Assembly (NCBI GenBank): GCA_029856155.1
Contig: JAHQWL010000072.1
Span: 1-64,000, forward strand
DNA length: 64,000 bases
Direction of reading: 5' to 3'
DNA from: Promethearchaeia archaeon
Lineage (GTDB): Archaea; Asgardarchaeota; Lokiarchaeia; Sigyniarchaeales; SOKP01
Below the pieces are notes generated by a model. The model made no database searches. It saw nothing but the letters and a program-made list of their open reading frames with translations, and was not told where the DNA came from. Each line of letters begins with the position of its first letter. Position 1 is the first letter of the stretch. A program made the position numbers and the translations under genes. Below, in pieces: positions 35,169 through 45,071 of the stretch.

Positions 35169-35972
35169 ATGACCTTCAAATTAAAATTAGAAAATAGTCG
35201 GATATTGAAAGGAATTGTTGAAACTCTTTCAAGCATTATCGATGAAACAGAGTTTCGAGTCACTCCTAAAGAGTTTACAATTTCAGCGATGGATCCTAGT
35301 AGAATTTGTTTATTAAAATTATCTGTTAAAAAGGATAATTTTGATGAATATCAATGTGCCAAAGAATCAAAAGTTGGACTGAATTTAGATGATTTAGATA
35401 AAATTTTAAAAAGATGCGCGGCGACTGATTCTGTTGAAATTGATTTTAATGAAGCTGATCAGAAAATAAAAATCAAAATGCAACGTGAGGGCATGACTCG
35501 CACTAGAACTTTTAGCTTAGCTTTATTAGATATTGATATTGAAGAAATTCCTATGGATAATTTATTAAAGATAGAATATCCTTCAAAATGGGTTATTGAG
35601 CCAGATTTTTTAGTTGAAGCAATAAAGGATGCTGAAATTTATTCCGAAATCCTTAACATGATTTCAACAGAAGGACAAGGATTAATTTTTAGTTCTACGG
35701 GGCAAATTGGTGAAATGGAATATAATCTTAGTGAAGATGATTTAATAGAAACAGATCTTAATGGAACTAGTAGTGGTGCATATTCCTTAACATTTTTAAA
35801 AGCAATTTTAAAAATAGCTTCAATCACAGAAAAGCTAGAAATATCTCTAAAAACTGATCATCCCTTAAAAATGATATTCAATCTTCTTGAAGGTGGCGAA
35901 TTAAGTTACTTCTTAGCTCCTAGAGTCGAAGAAGCTGAATTTGAAGAAGATGAAGATATGGATGAATTTTAA
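35169..35972 (+). CDS. pcn: DNA sliding clamp PCNA
   Basis: Ring-forming processivity factor for DNA polymerase, 267 residues. The N-terminus (MTFKLKLENSRILKGIVETLSSIIDETEF), the FTISAMDPSRICLLKL strand and the C-terminal YFLAPRVEEAE are family landmarks. It then adds an acidic tail (EFEEDEDMDEF) of about 12 residues past the usual end. The gene is monocistronic with its own promoter and lies 0.5 kb before the primase pair. Confidence 0.96.
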   Translation: MTFKLKLENSRILKGIVETLSSIIDETEFRVTPKEFTISAMDPSRICLLKLSVKKDNFDEYQCAKESKVGLNLDDLDKILKRCAATDSVEIDFNEADQKIKIKMQREGMTRTRTFSLALLDIDIEEIPMDNLLKIEYPSKWVIEPDFLVEAIKDAEIYSEILNMISTEGQGLIFSSTGQIGEMEYNLSEDDLIETDLNGTSSGAYSLTFLKAILKIASITEKLEISLKTDHPLKMIFNLLEGGELSYFLAPRVEEAEFEEDEDMDEF

Positions 35973-36469
35973 TCAATTAAATGTAATTTTTGTAACTACG
36001 ATGAAATAATTAAAAATACGATTAAATAATGAAAAAACATTTTATAATTTTAAATTATTTAATCATCCATTTTTAATGTTTCTTGAATCTCCTCAACTCC
36101 CTTTCTTATTAAATTCAAAATTTCCGATATATCATAGACTCGAATTATTTCTTAAATAAATCTCGAAAAATTAATGATTTCTTTATAGATAGGGAACTTT
36201 TTTTCATTTATTTTCCAATCTTTTTTTAATTTAATTATCGTATAAAAATTATAGATTATCAGAGAATGCTTGGATCATCGAAATTTCAAAGATAAATTTT
36301 TCATTAATTCGTCGTAGTTACATACCTCTTTTCTTATTATTTATTATTTTATTAATAGAATAATTAAAATTATCAGTAAATTAATTTACTCTTAATCTAT
36401 TAAAATATAGTCCCATCATTTTTTTTAGACTTATATTATTTAGATTTAAATGAAGAGAACTTTTGAGCT
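35973..36469. other. Intergenic region between PCNA and PriL
   Basis: No full gene. A minus-strand stretch (36059-36150) is open for about 30 codons and reads like a protein end (YDISEILNLIRKGVEEIQETL), but without a start codon. ATTTAAAT near 36444 is a candidate TATA box for priL. Confidence 0.3.
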
Positions 36470-37657
36470 ATGAGCGACATCTATGACTTGGTAAAGCGGT
36501 ATCCATGGCTTCCTTCTTTAAAAACATACTATTCGGATATGGCTTCAAAGGATCCTTTAAATTTTATTAAAGAAATCTTTACCTCAGATAATTTTAAAAA
36601 TCTGAAGATTAAAACATTAAATATATTCAATGATGCGTTTAATAACATTGAGGAGATATCAGATTATGATTTTGATGAAACCAATATTTATATATATCTA
36701 ATATTAAGAATTTTGCTTTATATTTTGAATAACAAAATTCTCTCCAATCGTGTTGCTAACATATACTCTAAAACCACCTACAATGAATTAAATAAAGAAA
36801 ATGAATATAACTTATATTATATTTATAAGGATTTAGATTTAGAGGTATTATATGAAGATTTTCAAACAATATATAAGAAGATAGTTGTAAAAGGTCAACA
36901 AGAAATATATAAAACAAATTTTAAGATTTCTTATATAGATTATTTAAAATTAGCATCTAACTTGAAGGATGATTATAGAAAATTAGTGAATAATGCTCTT
37001 CGGCAGGGCTATGTATATATTAAACCAGAAAATCTAAATAGATTGTTACAAGAACATGTACGGATGAAATTGTTGGCTCAAAAAATCGTTGACTCTACTA
37101 ATTTAAACAAATTTAAAGAGAAATTATTTGAAGTTCAAGAATTTAAAGATTTATATGATTCTATATCAGAGATTTGGGAATCAAAAAAAGAAGAATTTGA
37201 ATACTCATTAGATATCACCTATAAAGAAGGAAAAGATATTTCGAAATCATTCCCTCCCTGTATTAAAGAAGTTATAACTAAAGCACAAGAAGGCCAGAAT
37301 TTAATACATACTGAGAGATTGTTTATTTTATGGGTTTTAAATGCACTTAAATATCCTGAAGAGAAAATAGTCAATGTTTTTTCAACTTTGCCTGATTTTG
37401 ATAGAGAAAAAACTGCTTATCAAGTCAAATATGCAATTAAAAAAGGATATACTCCTTATTCATGTAAATCATTAAAATCTTACACTTTATGCATGGCGAA
37501 TAAATATAAAGATAAGTTATGTTTAGAGGGTTATTTTTCTAAGAAATTGCAAGAACAACGACAAATAACTCATCCAATGTTTTATATTAATCTTAAGCAA
37601 AATAAATCTACAACAAAAAAAAATCCAGAAAAAAAATTGAATGAAAAAGATGGCTGA
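36470..37657 (+). CDS. priL: DNA primase large subunit PriL
   Basis: Regulatory subunit of the archaeal/eukaryotic primase, 395 residues. The C-terminal domain carries the [4Fe-4S] cysteines: FPPC (about residue 263), CKSLKSYTLC (about 339-348) and CLEGYF (about 356), followed by HPMFYIN. The N-terminal half is helical. Its last codons overlap the start of priS by 17 nt, so the two subunits are co-translated. Confidence 0.93.
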   Translation: MSDIYDLVKRYPWLPSLKTYYSDMASKDPLNFIKEIFTSDNFKNLKIKTLNIFNDAFNNIEEISDYDFDETNIYIYLILRILLYILNNKILSNRVANIYSKTTYNELNKENEYNLYYIYKDLDLEVLYEDFQTIYKKIVVKGQQEIYKTNFKISYIDYLKLASNLKDDYRKLVNNALRQGYVYIKPENLNRLLQEHVRMKLLAQKIVDSTNLNKFKEKLFEVQEFKDLYDSISEIWESKKEEFEYSLDITYKEGKDISKSFPPCIKEVITKAQEGQNLIHTERLFILWVLNALKYPEEKIVNVFSTLPDFDREKTAYQVKYAIKKGYTPYSCKSLKSYTLCMANKYKDKLCLEGYFSKKLQEQRQITHPMFYINLKQNKSTTKKNPEKKLNEKDG

Positions 37658-38930
37658 TGAGAAATATTTAAAAAGGATTTTCCAAGCATACTATAAAGAA
37701 AAACAATCTGAAATTCCATTAGTTAATCTTTATGAACAAAGAGAATTTGGATTCATTCCTTGGGAGAAATTAATAATGATAAGGCATATAGGATTTAATT
37801 CTTCTGTGAATTTGAAAAAATATTTCATAGCTAATACTCCAAAACATGCTTATGCGAGTGGTTCACTGTATCTTCAACCTGAAAATCAGGATATGCTAGG
37901 GAAAGGGTATCAAGGATGTGATTTGATTTTTGATATTGATGTTGATCACTTCTATACGCCTTGTAAAGAGGATCATGATATCTGGTATTGTAAAGAATGT
38001 GGAGAGAATGGAAGAGGTATGGTACAGAAGTGCCCAAAATGTGGTAAATTAAAATTAAAGAAAATTACTTGGATTTGTGAAGATTGTTTAGATGCTGCTA
38101 AAAATGAGATTATTAAGTTAATTTATAACTTTTTAATTCCCGATTTTAATATTGATATCGAAAAGATGAAAATTGCATTTTCAGGACACCGAGGGTATCA
38201 TTTGAAAATTGAAGATGAAAAAATGAGAACCCTGACTAGTGATGAAAGGAGGGAAATTGTTGATTATATGACAGGAGAGAATATTTCATTCGAGATCTTA
38301 GGTTTGCAGGAAAAAGGAGGAAATATATTTGGATTTTCAAGAAAAACAATTGGATGGCCTCAAAAAATAATTAATAAAATTGAAAACATATTAAAAAAAT
38401 CTAACATTGAAATAGAAACTCTGCTATCAGAAAAAAGAACATATAATTTAAGTCAAAATCTAATAGAAAATTTCTTAAACTTTAAGGAAAACTTCCTTAA
38501 AATAATTGAAAATAATAATAATAACAATTGGACCTTAGTCGGCTTTACTTTAAATGCTTGGATTAAATTTTTAAGAACAATAGTTACAGAACTTGGAATC
38601 GAAGTTGATATCCCTGTTACAATCGATACTCACAGATTAATTCGATATCCTGGATCATTACACGGTACTACAGGATTTAAAGTTCAAGAAATATATCATG
38701 ATGATCTCGATCTTTTCAATCCGTTAGACGAATCGAATGAAAAATTAGATCCAATCGTCTTTAAAAGTGAAAAGATAATTACTCAAAAAATCGAAATTAT
38801 TGAAACTAAGATACCAGCAACAAAAATTAAAGGAGAAACATTTGGACCTTACACCCAAGGAGAGAAAATTGAAGTACCTCACCATATTGCTGTTTTTTTA
38901 CTATGTAAAGGAGTAGCTAAAACCATTTAA
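37641..38930 (+). CDS. priS: DNA primase catalytic subunit PriS
   Basis: Makes the RNA/DNA primers for replication, 429 residues. The metal-binding aspartates are in FDIDVD (97-102); SGHRGYH (about 180-186) and THRLIRYPGSLHG (about 332-344) are the other conserved primase motifs. A zinc region with CPKCG and CEDC lies between residues 108 and 152. ATG 37650 (MADEKYLKR) is a second possible start. It overlaps priL by 17 nt. Confidence 0.95.
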   Translation: MKKMADEKYLKRIFQAYYKEKQSEIPLVNLYEQREFGFIPWEKLIMIRHIGFNSSVNLKKYFIANTPKHAYASGSLYLQPENQDMLGKGYQGCDLIFDIDVDHFYTPCKEDHDIWYCKECGENGRGMVQKCPKCGKLKLKKITWICEDCLDAAKNEIIKLIYNFLIPDFNIDIEKMKIAFSGHRGYHLKIEDEKMRTLTSDERREIVDYMTGENISFEILGLQEKGGNIFGFSRKTIGWPQKIINKIENILKKSNIEIETLLSEKRTYNLSQNLIENFLNFKENFLKIIENNNNNNWTLVGFTLNAWIKFLRTIVTELGIEVDIPVTIDTHRLIRYPGSLHGTTGFKVQEIYHDDLDLFNPLDESNEKLDPIVFKSEKIITQKIEIIETKIPATKIKGETFGPYTQGEKIEVPHHIAVFLLCKGVAKTI

Positions 38931-38962
38931 GTTAAAAAATTTAAACTCACAACACTTTTTTA

Positions 38963-38970
38963 TTATATAA
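38963..38970 (+). promoter_or_regulatory. TATA box of GINS gene
   Basis: TTATATAA is centred about 25 nt before ATG 38991, with no Shine-Dalgarno site. This fits a leaderless mRNA. Confidence 0.5.
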
Positions 38971-38990
38971 ATCTTAAAAATTCGATATTT

Positions 38991-39656
38991 ATGGAATTGC
39001 AAAAAGAATATGAAAAACTCTATCAACATTGGCTCAAAGAGTTCCAAAATACAGATATAACTGAATTAAGGCAAGAACATTTCAATGATTACATAAAGAT
39101 TTTGAATTTTATTAATGAGCATAAAGAAAAAGAAAGGGATGTAATAAAACAACAAATATTTGAATCCTACAAAGATAATATAAATTATTTATTTAATGAT
39201 CTATTGAAGATTAGAGAACTCAAGATAATAAACTCAGCATTAGCTCTAAATGAAATTAGTATTGATAATCTTATTGAATCTGAGAGATTGCTTTATGAAA
39301 ATTTAGTAAGTTCTATTAAAGGGTATAAAAAAGTAAAAGCTATATCAATATATAATGAACGCCAAGTTCCATCAGAGATCTTGATTGAACCAAAAGCAGA
39401 AGTACACTCTGTTGTTGAAGAGGAACCAATCTTGAAAGAAGAGAACCTTTCTAGAATTCTTGATTATAAAAATAAAGGTGACCTAGAAAAAATCAACTTT
39501 ACACTTATAAGATTTTTAAGGGCTACTCCTCCATTAGTAGGTGTTGACCTTATAAATTATGGACCTTTCGAAAAGGAAGATATTGCAAATCTCCCCCAAG
39601 AAAACGCCAAAATTCTAATAATTGAAAAATTTGCTGAAAAAATAGAGCTTCCTTAA
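38991..39656 (+). CDS. GINS complex protein (Gins51-type)
   Basis: Subunit of the GINS complex that links the MCM helicase to the replisome, 221 residues. A helical A domain fills residues 1-120, followed by an acidic linker. The small B domain at the C-terminus, RFLRATPPLVGVDLINYGPF and then ANLPQENAKILI, is the characteristic part. The A-then-B order points to the Gins51 (Sld5/Psf1-like) class. Its stop is 2 nt from the stop of the convergent nop10 gene. Confidence 0.85.
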   Translation: MELQKEYEKLYQHWLKEFQNTDITELRQEHFNDYIKILNFINEHKEKERDVIKQQIFESYKDNINYLFNDLLKIRELKIINSALALNEISIDNLIESERLLYENLVSSIKGYKKVKAISIYNERQVPSEILIEPKAEVHSVVEEEPILKEENLSRILDYKNKGDLEKINFTLIRFLRATPPLVGVDLINYGPFEKEDIANLPQENAKILIIEKFAEKIELP

Positions 39657-39658
39657 CT

Positions 39659-39844
39659 TTATTTAAACTTCTTATCAAAATCTTCTTTAAAATATTCTAA
39701 TCGATACTTTCCATATTTGTCTATCAAAGAAAACTTTGGAGGTCTTGGATTCATTAACATCCCTCCACAATAACGACACTTTGATTCAGGATTCTGTAAT
39801 CCATATTTATTACAATTATTACATTTTTGGAGGTATTTTGTCAT
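39659..39844 (-). CDS. nop10: H/ACA ribonucleoprotein Nop10
   Basis: Small zinc-binding component of the pseudouridylation H/ACA particle, 61 residues from ATG 39844 (MTKYLQKC); an upstream ATG at 39862 adds six residues. CNNCNKYGL...CRYCGG gives the ribbon, and NPRPPKFSLIDKYGKYRLEYF is the Nop10 signature that docks on Cbf5. It follows aIF2-alpha, a conserved archaeal pairing. Confidence 0.93.
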   Translation of the reverse strand: MTKYLQKCNNCNKYGLQNPESKCRYCGGMLMNPRPPKFSLIDKYGKYRLEYFKEDFDKKFK

Positions 39845-39873
39845 TGTTAATAATACTTTCATATTATAAATTT

Positions 39874-40695
39874 TTAATCTCGAATAAACTCAAACGTCCC
39901 ATTATATTTTTCTGCATTTTGTTCTATAATTTCTAATGCATCAGATAAAATATTTTCTGCATCAAGATAATCTTTTGAAACTATTTCTAATCGATAAAAT
40001 GGTGCTGCAATATAATGGATATTAATATTTCTTGTTTCCTTTGGTTGAATTATTTTTAAGGCTTTTATTAGGGATTCTTTGATATGGTCTACCCCATTTT
40101 CTGAAGTAAATGAAAGTTTTACCTTACCAGATATATTTACAGTTGAAATACTTACATTTTCATTAATGATTCTTATTAAAGCTTTCTTTGTATCCTCTGT
40201 AATTCCTTCTAAGTCAGATAAAATTTCCTCTCCATTTTCTTTAAGGCTTTCAATAGCTTCTTGATATGTCTCGAAACGATCTAAAACTGGAAACCCAATT
40301 AATTCATACGTTTCATCCAAAGTTATATCAATCCCTTCTGTTTCTGTTAGAAATTGTAGTAAATTTTCAAACTTTAAGGCATATTTCCATTCCTTCATTC
40401 GATTCTCTTTTTGAGCTGAATTTACTCTTCGCAAGGACAAGTCCACATGCCCTTTCTCTACATCTACTCTTAGTACTCGTAGAACTACTCTTTGACCGAT
40501 ACGAACATAATTACGTATATTTTTAATCCAACGAGAACTTATTTCAGAAATATGGATCATACCTCTAGCATATTCCTCAGAATCCAAACCCTCGAAATCA
40601 ATTAAATCAACATAAACATATTGGTTTTGAACCTCAGTTACTTTAGCAATTACAAATTTACCTTCCTTTGGAAACGCACTTTTACTTTTTACCAT
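39874..40695 (-). CDS. eif2a: Translation initiation factor aIF2 subunit alpha
   Basis: Alpha subunit of the initiator-tRNA carrier aIF2, 273 residues. An N-terminal S1 OB-fold (KFVIAKVTEVQNQYVYVDLIDFEG, about 13-36, then GMIHISEIS and VDLSLRRV) is followed by the helical domain and a C-terminal alpha/beta domain that binds aIF2-gamma (IHYIAAPFYRLEIVSKD, near 224-240). Nop10 follows within 30 nt. In many archaea this pair is joined to rpl44e-rps27e; here it is not. Confidence 0.95.
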   Translation of the reverse strand: MVKSKSAFPKEGKFVIAKVTEVQNQYVYVDLIDFEGLDSEEYARGMIHISEISSRWIKNIRNYVRIGQRVVLRVLRVDVEKGHVDLSLRRVNSAQKENRMKEWKYALKFENLLQFLTETEGIDITLDETYELIGFPVLDRFETYQEAIESLKENGEEILSDLEGITEDTKKALIRIINENVSISTVNISGKVKLSFTSENGVDHIKESLIKALKIIQPKETRNINIHYIAAPFYRLEIVSKDYLDAENILSDALEIIEQNAEKYNGTFEFIRD

Positions 40696-40797
40696 TGTTT
40701 TGACAAAACTTTAGTTAGTTATTTAATTTTTATGAATTCTTAATTTTATTTAACGAACTATAATTTTTTATTTTTATTATCTTTCAAGAAAAAAAAG

Positions 40798-40807
40798 TAT
40801 ATAAAAA
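40798..40807 (+). promoter_or_regulatory. TATA box before the 40.8-kb gene
   Basis: TATATAAAAA predicts a transcription start at about 40826-40832, close to the first codons of the following open frame. Confidence 0.45.
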
Positions 40808-40818
40808 GTGATTAAGAA

Positions 40819-41265
40819 ATTCCTAATTGGTTTATTCATAATAAGTGGGCAAAAAAAGCGGGAATTAAAAAAAATGTTTCAGATTTGGTAAATAGAGCCC
40901 TAGATTATGGATTTAATTGGGCTTATTATAAACAAGATCAAATAGAATTTGAAATAAACAACGAGAGTATAATTTTCCGTCAACTAAAATATTTTTATGA
41001 GAAAAATAAAAATAAAAAAGGCTATATTAAAGCACTTTATCTACATCATATTTTAGATTTCTTTAAGGAAACGCATGTTAATATCTATGATATCAATTTA
41101 GTTTTCGAAAAATTTCTACAAAATAAAGTTATACTTGAAATTCCCGATGCTGAAGGTAAGAAAATAAGCTTCCAAGAAGATTTGCAAGAAATATTCAAAC
41201 TATTAAAAGATAATAAAAAAGAATTGTATGAGGATTTAAAAGGAGAATATTTGGCTGATTTATAA
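40819..41265 (+). CDS. Hypothetical protein with unclear, non-canonical start
   Basis: Not recognised. The frame is open from the TAA at 40813 and clearly protein-like from IPNWFIHNKWAKKAGIKKNVSD onward, yet the first ATG/GTG/TTG is TTG 40885, which would remove 22 such residues. ATT at 40819, after the partial Shine-Dalgarno GTGAT (40809-40813), or ATT 40834, close to the predicted transcription start, may be used. The product of about 148 residues is helical, rich in lysine and aromatics, with no membrane segment. Confidence 0.55.
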   Translation: MPNWFIHNKWAKKAGIKKNVSDLVNRALDYGFNWAYYKQDQIEFEINNESIIFRQLKYFYEKNKNKKGYIKALYLHHILDFFKETHVNIYDINLVFEKFLQNKVILEIPDAEGKKISFQEDLQEIFKLLKDNKKELYEDLKGEYLADL

Positions 41266-41291
41266 AATGCTAAAATCATAAAATAATGAAT

Positions 41292-43157
41292 TCAAAGATA
41301 TTGAGAAACCCAATCTATATCTAATTCTTCTAATTTTGATTTTGTTGGGATTCCATCCTCATCCCAGCCCATCATCTTATAATAATTAATTATCGCATTT
41401 TTAAGCTCATCTGGTTTAATTGCTGTTTCTACGAGGGCTCCTGATGTATGAGGTTTGAAAAATCTTTCAGGTAACCAATCATCCTTTTTTGTAAGCCCTT
41501 CTCTCATATTAAAAACTCTTGCCATCGTTGTAATCCTCTCTCCTACTTTCATTAATTCCCAAGTTGAAGTATGCCATCCAGTCACAGCTCTTACAATTTC
41601 AGGTATATCCACATAATCCCACGGTACGAAATAGCACATTAATAAAGCATTCAACGAGTTCTGCCAATTAGTATAATAAACCAATGCTCGAACCTTCTTT
41701 ATTCCTAAATCATCGATCTTGAGAGGCTCTAAAATCCCAATAGCACTATGAGAAGCCATCGCTCTTTCACTAGCAATTGATGTATCATGCAAATTTGCCA
41801 TATGTTCTGCTCCTGTAGGTGAAACTGTATAACCAACCCCTAATCCCTGCTTTAATCGAGGTTCATGCATTGGAATCTCTTGTCCTTTAACATGCATAGC
41901 ATACTTATCTGCTCCATTTTTTATCTTTTCAGCAGCTCTTTTAACACCTTCTGCTAAAATATCCCCTAAACCTTCACGTTTCGCAATCATTTCAACCATC
42001 TTAACTACGGCTTCAGCGTTTCCAAAATTTAATTTTATTCCATTTGTATCCTCATCTGTTAAGATTCCATTCTCATAACATTCTATCGCAAACCCAATTG
42101 AAACACCAGTAGATATGACATCTAAAGAATATTTATTACAAAGTTCATTTGCTTTACACACAGCTTTTAAATCATCTACTCCACAATTTGAACCAAACGC
42201 ACCAATTGACTCATATTCCGGACCCCCATATATTGGATTTACATTCCATGGTTCTCCAATTTCTACTACTTTTTTACAACGAATTGAACAAGCATAACAC
42301 GCTTCCATTTTAAGACCAATTTCTTCTTTCATTATCCCAGGATCTAAAGCTTCTGCACCCTTAAAATCACCATCTCTAAAATTACGTGTTGGAAGATTGC
42401 CAGATGCCGCAAATGCTTTCATTATACCATATCCTGTGCCATACTTAAAATAACCCGAAACGGCTTTATAAGCAACTTCGTTAAATTCTTTTATTTTCGC
42501 TCTTAATTTTTCTTTATTACTAACCTCTAGTCTTTTATGACCTCTAACAGCAATAGCTTTTAAATTCTTGGATCCCATGACAGCACCCATCCCAGTACGA
42601 CCAGCAGCATTTCTTAAATCATTTATAATACAAGCATAACGTACTAAATGTTCTCCTCCCGGTCCAATTTGGGCTACTCGGATAAATTTATCTCCCAGCT
42701 CTTTTTTAATTATTGCCTCCGCTTCCCCTGTGACCTTGCCCCAAAGATGACTCGCATCCTTTATTTCTGCTTTACCATCATTTATCCATAGATAAACAGG
42801 ATTTTTAGCTTTTCCTTCTATTATTATCGCATCTAATCCTGCATGCTTTAACTCGGCACCCCAATGCCCACCAACTTCAGCTTCACCAAAACCCCCCGTT
42901 AAAGGGGATTTAGCACCAACACTATTTCTCCCCGTCCCAGGTATCGCAAACCCAGTTAATGGACCTGTAGCAAATATTAATTTATTTTCTGGACTTAATG
43001 GGTCAATACCTACTTTTAATTCCTTTAAGAGGTAATAGGCTACAAAACCCTCACCTCCAATATATCGACGGTAGAAAATTTCCTCAGGATTTTCTATTAA
43101 GGTCTTCCCATTTGTTAAATTTACTCTAAGAATATTTCCAGTATATCCATTTACCAT
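41292..43157 (-). CDS. aor: Aldehyde:ferredoxin oxidoreductase
   Basis: Tungsten-pterin enzyme that oxidises aldehydes to acids with ferredoxin as acceptor, 621 residues. The N-terminus (GYTGNILRVNLTNGK), the pterin-contact region AAGRTGMGAVMGSKNLKAIAVRG (about 186-208), the [4Fe-4S] cysteines CYACSIRC (about 289-296) and a fourth cysteine in LLMCYF near 505 are all visible. With acyl-CoA synthetase it could take part in peptide or fatty-acid catabolism. It is monocistronic; no MoaD/ThiS gene is adjacent. Confidence 0.96.
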   Translation of the reverse strand: MVNGYTGNILRVNLTNGKTLIENPEEIFYRRYIGGEGFVAYYLLKELKVGIDPLSPENKLIFATGPLTGFAIPGTGRNSVGAKSPLTGGFGEAEVGGHWGAELKHAGLDAIIIEGKAKNPVYLWINDGKAEIKDASHLWGKVTGEAEAIIKKELGDKFIRVAQIGPGGEHLVRYACIINDLRNAAGRTGMGAVMGSKNLKAIAVRGHKRLEVSNKEKLRAKIKEFNEVAYKAVSGYFKYGTGYGIMKAFAASGNLPTRNFRDGDFKGAEALDPGIMKEEIGLKMEACYACSIRCKKVVEIGEPWNVNPIYGGPEYESIGAFGSNCGVDDLKAVCKANELCNKYSLDVISTGVSIGFAIECYENGILTDEDTNGIKLNFGNAEAVVKMVEMIAKREGLGDILAEGVKRAAEKIKNGADKYAMHVKGQEIPMHEPRLKQGLGVGYTVSPTGAEHMANLHDTSIASERAMASHSAIGILEPLKIDDLGIKKVRALVYYTNWQNSLNALLMCYFVPWDYVDIPEIVRAVTGWHTSTWELMKVGERITTMARVFNMREGLTKKDDWLPERFFKPHTSGALVETAIKPDELKNAIINYYKMMGWDEDGIPTKSKLEELDIDWVSQYL

Positions 43158-43232
43158 ATGAATCCCCTATTTTTTAAATAATTTTAATTGTTATTTAGTT
43201 AAATTTCATGTCATTTATATTTCTTATCTGAA

Positions 43233-43412
43233 TCATATCTCTGTTTTCCAAATAATGTTTAAAATGATATTGGGTAATTTTCCAACGATTGAATAAAAAA
43301 TTATAAACTCAATAACTTTCCCACCAAGACTTTTTGGATTACTTTCCTCAAAAACACTTCCGAATTTTGTGGCAATCACAACATCATCCCTATATTGACC
43401 GTATACAAATAT
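43233..43412 (-). pseudogene. Aldo/keto reductase fragment
   Basis: A minus-strand frame ends at 43233-43235 and encodes VYGQYRDDVVIATKFGSVFEE; the RDDVVIATKFG part matches the strand-2 region of aldo/keto reductases. The barrel before and after it is missing, and the downstream part drifts into unrelated residues. No start codon is present. It is a degraded remnant. Confidence 0.5.
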
Positions 43413-43683
43413 ATGTTTTCCTTTTTATTTACATAGACCATAATTTATAATTTAATCGAATAAAAACAGTTTATAATCAGATGAAAATATTCGAACTCTT
43501 AAGTAATAATTATCAATCTAAGGATCGATATTTTATGATTACTATACTTATTAAAACACGATAATTTAGCTGAAATATAGTAAAAAATATAAACTCAACA
43601 ACATTTACAATTAACATCTAATAAAAATAATTTTATTTGATAATTAAAAATTAGAAAATTTTATTCAAAATAAATTAAAGAAA
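43413..43683. other. Spacer before EF-1A
   Basis: AT-rich. A 27-codon open frame from ATG 43481 has no translation signal and is probably chance. No clear promoter motif could be fixed. Confidence 0.25.
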
Positions 43684-43686
43684 TTG

Positions 43687-44991
43687 ATGAAAATGGCCGA
43701 TAAGGAACATTTAAATCTCGTAATAATAGGGCATATAGACCACGGAAAATCTACTATGATGGGAGCGATGCTCATTGAGACAGGAGCAGTAACCGATAGA
43801 GAAGCTCGTGAATTGGACAAACTCGCAAAAGAATACGACCGAGATTCATGGTCATACGCTTTTGTTTTTGACAGATTAAAAGAGGAGAGACAGCGAGGCA
43901 TTACAATTGACTTAGCATTTAGAAAATTTGAAACTAAATCAAAATACTTCACAATCATCGACGCACCAGGCCACGCAGATTTTGTCAAGAACATGATAAC
44001 TGGCGCGAGCCAAGCTGATGCTGCCATTTTAGTTGTTTCTGGCAAGAAAGGTGAAATGGAAGTTGGGATCGCCGCTAATGGACAAACTCGTGAACATGCT
44101 TATTTAGCTCAAACTTTAGGCGTAAAACAACTAGTTGTAGCTATCAATAAAGCTGATGTTTATGAGTATTCTGAGGCAAGATTTAATGAATGTAAGGAAT
44201 CAGTTGGAGATCTTCTAAAAAACATCGGTTTTAAGCTCAAAGATGTACCTTTTGTCCCTACTTCTGGCATGCAAATGGAAAATCTTTCAAAGAAAAGCGA
44301 TAAAATGCCATGGTATAATGGTCCAACCTTGATTGAAGCTATTGATCAATTCGTCCTTCCAGAAAAACCAACTGGTAAGCCTTTGAGATTACCTATCCAA
44401 GATTGCTATAAAATTAAGGGAACTGGTGTAGTCCCTGTTGGTCGAGTAGAGACTGGAATTTTAAAGAAAAATGATAAAATTATTATCATGCCATCTGGAT
44501 TTCAAGGTGAAATCCGAAGTATCGAAATGCATCATGAAGAAATTCCACAAGCTATCCCTGGAGATAACATAGGATTTAGTATTAGGGGTATTACAATGGC
44601 AGATGCAAGCAGAGGAGATTGTTTAGGACATCCTAAAGATCCACCAACTGTAATTACTCCAAAAGGAAAATGGACAGGACAAATCATTGTTATTTGGCAT
44701 CCTACAGCAATAGCACAAGGTTATACTCCGGTAATTCATGCACATACAGCACAAGTAGCTGCAAAGTTTTCGAGTTTACTTAAAAAATTAGACCAAAAGA
44801 CAGGTGCCGTGATTGAGGATAATCCTAAGTTTCTCAAGAAAAATGAATCGGCAATTGTTGAACTCACTCCAATCAAAAAAATGTGTCTTGAAAAATATGA
44901 GGCATTCCCTGAAATGGGCCGATTCGCAGTACGCGATATGGGTAGAACTGTTTGTGTAGGGATCGTAAAGGATATAGTTACAGGCGCATAA
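43687..44991 (+). CDS. tuf: Translation elongation factor 1-alpha
   Basis: GTPase that delivers aminoacyl-tRNA to the ribosome, about 434 residues. G1 is GHIDHGKST, G2 is RGITID, G3 is DAPGH, G4 is NKAD and G5 is TSG; domain 2 carries GTGVVPVGRVETG, and domain 3 ends in FAVRDMGRTVCVGIV. ATG 43693 (MADKEHLN) is an alternative start matching the usual archaeal N-terminus. In most archaea it follows rps7 and precedes rps10; here it stands alone. Confidence 0.97.
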   Translation: MKMADKEHLNLVIIGHIDHGKSTMMGAMLIETGAVTDREARELDKLAKEYDRDSWSYAFVFDRLKEERQRGITIDLAFRKFETKSKYFTIIDAPGHADFVKNMITGASQADAAILVVSGKKGEMEVGIAANGQTREHAYLAQTLGVKQLVVAINKADVYEYSEARFNECKESVGDLLKNIGFKLKDVPFVPTSGMQMENLSKKSDKMPWYNGPTLIEAIDQFVLPEKPTGKPLRLPIQDCYKIKGTGVVPVGRVETGILKKNDKIIIMPSGFQGEIRSIEMHHEEIPQAIPGDNIGFSIRGITMADASRGDCLGHPKDPPTVITPKGKWTGQIIVIWHPTAIAQGYTPVIHAHTAQVAAKFSSLLKKLDQKTGAVIEDNPKFLKKNESAIVELTPIKKMCLEKYEAFPEMGRFAVRDMGRTVCVGIVKDIVTGA

Positions 44992-45008
44992 TACGCATAT
45001 ATTTTTGA

Positions 45009-45017
45009 TTTTTTTTT
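45009..45017 (+). terminator. T-tract after EF-1A
   Basis: A run of nine T within T-rich DNA begins 18 nt after the stop, the usual form of an archaeal intrinsic terminator. A small hairpin (TTTAGTT-CAA-AACTAAA, 45076-45092) lies further down. Confidence 0.4.
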
Positions 45018-45071
45018 CAATATAATTTATATCTTTATTTGTTTTTTTAAATACTCTATTTTTATTTAGAA

